Part shown: piece by piece, positions 59,152-64,000 of the stretch
Position numbering within the stretch: the stretch's first letter is position 1
Layout of the letters: every line of letters starts with the position of its first letter
Assembly (NCBI RefSeq): GCF_000304475.1
Contig: NC_018948.1
Coordinates: 310,001-374,000 of the forward strand
DNA length: 64,000 nucleotides
Source: Kazachstania africana CBS 2517
Lineage: Eukaryota; Ascomycota; Saccharomycetes; Saccharomycetales; Saccharomycetaceae
Reading direction: 5' to 3'
Translations under genes and position numbers: made by a program
The notes under the pieces: model-generated
Databases searched by the model: none
Told to the model about the DNA's origin: nothing
The model's input: the letters and a program-made list of their open reading frames with translations, nothing else

Positions 59152-60762
59152 TTATAGGGAAGATGTTGAGTTTGAATTATTAAGTTTCACCTGCTCATTA
59201 TGATTATGATAAAGTGGCGTATTACTCTCTTCCAGATTATCATAAGGCGGTAAAATTTCGACTTGTAAAATATAACCTAATGAGTATTCTTGATCCTTCA
59301 GCGAGCTGAGACATAGCTCAAATAATTCTTTATCATGAAATCCTATAATTGCATTATAACAAATGCAATCAATAATGAAAATATCATCATTTACTTTTAC
59401 AACTAATTCATGTTCAGAACTTTCGTAAACGCCAACATAAAATTCTCTGGTATTTTCTACGTTACCATGTTCGCTTTTGTTTGAACTACTTGCTAAATTG
59501 AGAAGTTTTGGGCATTTTAATTTGATGAAGTCCTTCAGAACAGTCCATCTTAATTTCGCATATTTATCAATTGAATCAGTTTCAATATCAATTTTTATAC
59601 TATCCTTTGCATTTTTAGATAAAGGCCTCATTGACTCAGCTAATAGGTAAGGTGGGAAATTATGAATTTTGAATTGCCACATACCTCTATCCGTCATTTG
59701 TTTCCTAAAATTTTTTTCATTAAAGATATTCTTCAATTTTTTTGGTTGTTTGAATGGATTTGTATTTTTTTTTACAGATGCTGCTATTATTCTCCCATTT
59801 GGATTGATATTAAACTTTGCCAACGTAGATTGATCGTAGTAACTACGTCGTATGAAATTTGGAGCAGACGGATTTGCGAAAGGGTACCTCATAGTTGGGA
59901 CAGGAGGATACATGGAGTATGGATTGGGCATATTCCCTGCAGGAAGCCGTTGGTGATGAGGTAGTGGTGGTGGTGGTATAGGGCCAGGTACATTTCCTGG
60001 AGGTGATGTATTTGATGGATTAGTTTGCATTTGGAAGTTTGATAGTATATTTGGAGATGCAGTTGTTAAATTTGATGGGAAGGTGGTTGGAATCATGGGG
60101 AATGGTGGTGAAGTGCCCATTCTAGGACTTAAATTTTGCGTTTCAGGTGAGGAAGAAGAATTAGAAAGTGTAGTTGATTCATCATTTTCTAAATTGAAAT
60201 TAGCCATATTTCTTTGCAAATATAACATTTGTGGATCTTGTCCAACTGCATTTCTATTATTTCCAGGCATCTGATTGTAATAATAGGAGTAAAACGATTG
60301 TTGCTGATCATACGAAGGCAGTACATAACTATAAAGATCATGATAATCCCATTGATAGGTATTTAAAGTCATGACCAGTTCATTAATTGAGTTTTGATTC
60401 AAACTACCCTTCAAAATGATTATACAACTTTGTAATGCTACGAATGGTGGTACGACAGAGGTCATAGGTGGTAATAGTTTGACTTGCAAAATATTTGAAT
60501 GATGAATAATTCCCCCAATTAAGTATTTAATTTGTTTCCAATTTTTGCCTGGTGGTAAATTATCTATTTTTAACATTATGATTCTTGGTTGTTCTAATAC
60601 TTTGGCGGATTTGTATGGGAGATAGTTCTCATAGGTAGAATCTCTTAATTCTTTATCTAATGGATTGGTTATGGAAGAATGAGAGCCCGATGAGGAAGAG
60701 GATGAAGAGGAAGTAGGTGAACATGGTGACGATGTATTGTTATCATTTTCTTGTGGAATCAT
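59152..60762 (-). CDS. YIL055C-like protein with two candidate RRM-like domains
   Basis: The call rests on place and strand: VHR1(+), this gene(-), GPP(+), exactly as YIL056W, YIL055C, YIL053W. The 536-residue protein has a Ser-rich start (9 consecutive Ser near 18-27), a candidate RNA-recognition fold at about 58-150 (IIMLKIDNLPPGKNWKQIK at 61-79, a RNP-like first strand and helix), a Pro/Asn/Ser-rich linker (150-320) and a second similar domain at about 355-515 (MWQFKIHNFPPYLL to GYILQVEILPP). Each domain has the strand pattern I-x-I-x-N-x-P-P and ends V-x-L-L-P-P or V-E-I-L-P-P. The function of YIL055C is unknown; RNA binding is my inference. Confidence 0.7.
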   Translation of the reverse strand: MIPQENDNNTSSPCSPTSSSSSSSSGSHSSITNPLDKELRDSTYENYLPYKSAKVLEQPRIIMLKIDNLPPGKNWKQIKYLIGGIIHHSNILQVKLLPPMTSVVPPFVALQSCIIILKGSLNQNSINELVMTLNTYQWDYHDLYSYVLPSYDQQQSFYSYYYNQMPGNNRNAVGQDPQMLYLQRNMANFNLENDESTTLSNSSSSPETQNLSPRMGTSPPFPMIPTTFPSNLTTASPNILSNFQMQTNPSNTSPPGNVPGPIPPPPLPHHQRLPAGNMPNPYSMYPPVPTMRYPFANPSAPNFIRRSYYDQSTLAKFNINPNGRIIAASVKKNTNPFKQPKKLKNIFNEKNFRKQMTDRGMWQFKIHNFPPYLLAESMRPLSKNAKDSIKIDIETDSIDKYAKLRWTVLKDFIKLKCPKLLNLASSSNKSEHGNVENTREFYVGVYESSEHELVVKVNDDIFIIDCICYNAIIGFHDKELFELCLSSLKDQEYSLGYILQVEILPPYDNLEESNTPLYHNHNEQVKLNNSNSTSSL

Positions 60763-63700
60763 TGCTATGATATAGAGTATGGTAGATCAATGCAATGACT
60801 GATGGGTAGTCTAGTTAATTTCAATTTTATTTTTTTCGTACTATATGGTGAATATTACAGTATAGGTTAGAAACCAACAGTGACGCTAACCTTTCAAAAG
60901 ATGGCTTATATTATCCTTGTTTATTCCAAAGAGAGAAAGAAGATGGAAACAGATGGTGATAATTAATATATCTAAGCTTCTAATTCTGTTCTATATTCTT
61001 TTCTTTGAGCTTGTTTGAGTAATAGATTGATCTATGTTAACGATTTTAGAAAGAAAAAAAACCTGATGAATTGGATAAGATAAGTGGGGGGTGTGGAGTT
61101 AAATTAGTAGTGGGGAAAATACTGACCAATTCTTTGGGAAGTATAGTAGTTGGGTTTTCCTTTTAGCGAAAAAAGAGATCAAAAGTTGAAAAAAAGAGAC
61201 GGTTGCCGTTATAATTTATTATTGTTACTATTGTTATTTAGTATTATTCTTCCAGTTGCAGATATCTATTGGATGAGATGAGTCTGGAAGAAGTTGCAAT
61301 AACAAAGAGGAAGCGGAAAGAGACTCAAAAAAGGGAGATGTGTATTAATAATATTCAACTAATAAGTAATTAAACTTGCAATGAGGAAGATATTACTATA
61401 AAATAATGGGAATTCTTCTGTTTTCTTCTTTGTTTTCTTGTATAATAAGAGAGGAGAAGAAGTCCTTTTCAAAAAACCGTGTTGAAAGTAAGTGGTAAGG
61501 AGGTAAAAATGTCAAGTTTAGAGAGGAATAAGAGGGGATAGAGCATAAGTTAGGTACTCCAAAGTACACTATGAGTAATCTTAGAAAGATTGCTACCGCT
61601 GTTATTACCAAGTGCTACAGAATACACATTTTCTCTTCCTTCCCTTTGAAAGATTTTTTTTTTCAGTTTTTTTCATTGACGTCTCTTTGTTTACTCTGAG
61701 ATGAGATGAGCCCAAGAAGTCAGAGAATTGGGGAAACAGAAATATGATATCCATTTCTTGTTATCATCAGTAATATCATATTCCGCCCGTTCTTCTTCAA
61801 TTGCTCTTGGAAAGCTGGATGGAAAGAGATAAAGTTTAGCTTGTAAAAGTGCGGCAACAACAGCAACTTAGAAGAAGTAAATCGTGTAACAGCAACTGAC
61901 TAACACTCGATTCCTCCTCTGACAGAAAATTGTTGGTTCGTTACCTTTTCTTCTTTTTCTTCCTTTGTATCACTCATTCACTAATCATAGATTTTTGGGA
62001 GGTCATTTATTACAAGCGACTGACAACGCAGCAAGTTTAAAAATAAGCTTTTTTTTGCCCTTGTGTTTGCCGGGCAGCATTACAGAAATTGGTTTGTTGG
62101 GTTTTCCCAGTCAAAACATGCAAGCCCTCAAAAAAAAATTGGTAAACAGGGAACGGAGTGTCTGGGTGAAATCATCCGTCGTCGTCATCATTGTCACCGC
62201 AGCGGCGGACGCAGCGCAGTGCAGTGTACGACGGGGTAACGGTGCTACGACATCATGAAGTTGCAGGTCCAACCAGTTCAAGGGAAGCGTATTGGTACAC
62301 ATATGCAGGCTTGTATAGTAATCTCATTTCATCCTCTTCGATGCAATATTTTATGTTGTTTATGGAAAAGATTGTGTTTTGTTTATATTTTTATACCATG
62401 CAGAAAATAATAAGGGCTTCCACGACCTAATTATTAAAGTAAATAATAGGATGTTTTGTCCATTCTGATGCATGTTGAGATACTAATGAACTAATGATAT
62501 TTGCATCTTCTCTCTCCCCTCTCTGGATGCAATGTACCAAATACAACTACCCTTACTGGGAACGCGTCCACCTTATCTATGGTGATGATGATGATTCCCT
62601 CACATCGCATCCGATGACTTTGAGTCATTTTATCGGCACCCAGACAAATTGGCCCAACTTTTTTTTTTGTCCCTCTCCCCTCCTAGGGTCAAAGATACGA
62701 TACGATTACAAAGGCTCGTGTGAAAAAAAAAAGTAAAGCTATTCGGAAATGGCTCTTTGGAACTATTACGGTTTTGATTTTTCCGGTTACAAGTGCAGAA
62801 ATTTTTACCCAAGGAATTTTTCTTTCTTTTTTGTCTTCCTCTATTTTTTTTTTCTTTCCTTCTACCGTTTTGGTTCATGAGTCGCCTTTTTACTACGCCT
62901 GTTTCTAACACCTTTACGAGTCATTTTACTATCAATCAATCAATCCCATTTCTTGATGGAACTTCCATTCTTAACTGTGACTGATGCTAATGTGTTTCAA
63001 AGTTGTATTCATGACAGATCTCCGCTAAATAGGATACAATTAAGCAAGGTGCAAGGACACAAGTTATGGATTCCTTTTTTCACGGAGTTTTATCTTCTTA
63101 CTCATCTAAACTAGTAGCAGCCTTGCTAAACCTTTATCAAATTTACATAAAATAAATTGCTTTCCTGTCATCATCTCATTAAAAATTTTCAATCGAACCT
63201 CGTTCTTGATAAAAAAAACAAAAGGTTCAGCTGATGATGGTACGTCTGATATAGAGAGATTAGTACTTTTGACGGAACAACCCGCCCTCGAGAATTTCCT
63301 CGATTTAACCGGAAATTAAAAAGAAATTTTTTACCAGCCCGGCGAGATAAAAAAAACAAAAAACAAAAAAACGAAACAAAATGATGATCGCCTCTTTTCT
63401 TTTCGTTCTTCTGACGTTTCTCTGCGGCCCATGCGGGATTTGTCCCTCTTTTGGCTTCTTGTCTTTCTGCTCTTATCTTTAAGACGTCGAGCCTCTTCTT
63501 TTTCTTCTTTCCCAAAAAAACAAAAGAGAAGAGACTTTGTCCCTCCTCTTCCCTTCTTTTTTTTTTGTCTTACCTTTCTTTTGGGCCTCCCATACTCACT
63601 TGTTTCTTTTTTTTGGCCGTTTACGTATTTGTTAAAAAAATAATATATAAACACAGAATTATTTCAATTCAATAGTACATCAATTCAATTATTTTTTTAC

Positions 63701-63773
63701 TTCTTTCTCATATATTATAAAAACATCATCAAGATATATTATTAATATCAACCAATCACTACAAATATTCATA
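60763..63773. other. 3 kb divergent region before the glycerol-3-phosphatase gene
   Basis: No gene is supported; the open frames here (60-108 codons) overlap each other on both strands and look random. A TATA box TATATAAA is at 63644-63651, 123 bp before the phosphatase ATG. Two CCCCT stress elements (Msn2/4-type) lie at 62516-62520 and 62677-62681, and long pyrimidine runs fill 63360-63620. Such length suits a strongly regulated osmostress gene, but a non-coding RNA cannot be excluded. Confidence 0.45.
63644..63651 (+). promoter_or_regulatory. TATA box of the GPP gene
   Basis: TATATAAA lies 123 bp before the ATG and is followed by A/T-rich leader sequence with several ATCAA and ACAA stretches, as in highly expressed yeast genes. 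Confidence 0.5.
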
Positions 63774-64000
63774 ATGGCCCCAACTAAACCTGTTTCCGTA
63801 AAAGTTAATGCCGCTTTATTCGATGTCGATGGTACCATCATTATCTCTCAACCAGCTATCGCTGCTATGTGGAGAGATTTCGGTAAAGACAAACCATACT
63901 TCGATGCTGAACACGTTATCAAGATTTCCCACGGTTGGAGAACTTACGATGCTATTGCTAAATTCGCTCCAGATTATGCCAATGAAGAATTTGTCGCTAA
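63774..64000 (+). CDS. GPP1: DL-glycerol-3-phosphate phosphatase Gpp1/Gpp2, N-terminal part (cut by right edge)
   Basis: Gpp phosphatases perform the last step of glycerol synthesis, glycerol-3-phosphate to glycerol, for osmotic and redox balance. Seventy-five codons are visible. The HAD-family nucleophile motif Phe-Asp17-Val-Asp19-Gly-Thr is present, followed by IIISQPAIAAMWRDFGKDK and HGWRTYDAIAKFAP, almost identical to S. cerevisiae Gpp1. Codon bias is high. The order VHR1, YIL055C, then this gene matches GPP1 (YIL053W); GPP2 (YER062C) is its ohnolog, and the visible part does not separate the two. About 175 codons lie beyond the window. Confidence 0.93.
   Translation, partial: MAPTKPVSVKVNAALFDVDGTIIISQPAIAAMWRDFGKDKPYFDAEHVIKISHGWRTYDAIAKFAPDYANEEFVA

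Overview
The window is nuclear DNA of a budding yeast of the family Saccharomycetaceae. Genes are dense, AT-rich and apparently intron-free. Almost every protein can be matched to a Saccharomyces cerevisiae gene from remembered family sequences and gene order; no database was searched. Gene order points to a lineage that shares the whole-genome duplication but lost different copies from S. cerevisiae. Genes that S. cerevisiae keeps on two separate sister tracts sit together here (FPS1 with GUT1; ARP9 with CSE4), while NUP120 is missing from between TMA19 and TOA2. The genus cannot be fixed from the sequence alone; Naumovozyma or Kazachstania relatives are plausible.

Layout. (1) 1-20.8 kb matches the S. 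cerevisiae chromosome VIII left-arm order read backwards: ECM29 (partial), GOS1, FPS1, GUT1, RPL8, SBP1, CBP2, EFM1, ARN1. FPS1 comes from the sister tract on chromosome XII. (2) 21-41.3 kb matches chromosome XI: ELM1, (ARP9), CSE4, EIS1/YKL050C, SFK1, ASK1, MDM35, DEF1, OAR1, TMA19, TOA2, MPE1, FBA1, then an inserted yapsin-like protease and the lipase TGL2, then BLI1. (3) 41.4-47.3 kb holds ANR2, DCW1 and PRI2, also chromosome XI genes but in the opposite relative orientation, so an inversion separates blocks 2 and 3. (4) HSP60 stands at another junction. (5) 49.9-64 kb matches the chromosome IX order VHR1-YIL055C-GPP1. Here the VHR1-type transcription factor is present twice, with a GPI-anchored adhesin-like wall protein between the copies. 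The right edge cuts a DL-glycerol-3-phosphatase gene.

Functional links. Three glycerol genes lie in the window: the FPS1 channel, GUT1 kinase and GPP phosphatase. FPS1 and GUT1 share one 1.6 kb divergent promoter. Kinetochore genes CSE4 and ASK1 lie 4 kb apart, and both differ from S. cerevisiae: CSE4 has a tripled 11-residue unit in its N-tail and ASK1 is much shorter. PRI2 has two MCB boxes, RPL8 a Rap1-type site and ECM29 a proteasome-type PACE box.

Most unusual features: the CSE4 tail repeat; a yapsin whose first catalytic motif reads Asp-Thr-Cys instead of Asp-Thr-Gly; the paired VHR factors flanking an adhesin; a 14-copy Glu-Glu-Glu-Ser minisatellite in DEF1; a candidate decayed gene between DCW1 and PRI2; and a micro-uORF whose stop overlaps the CBP2 start. 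I saw no tRNA, CRISPR array, centromere, telomere or intact transposon.
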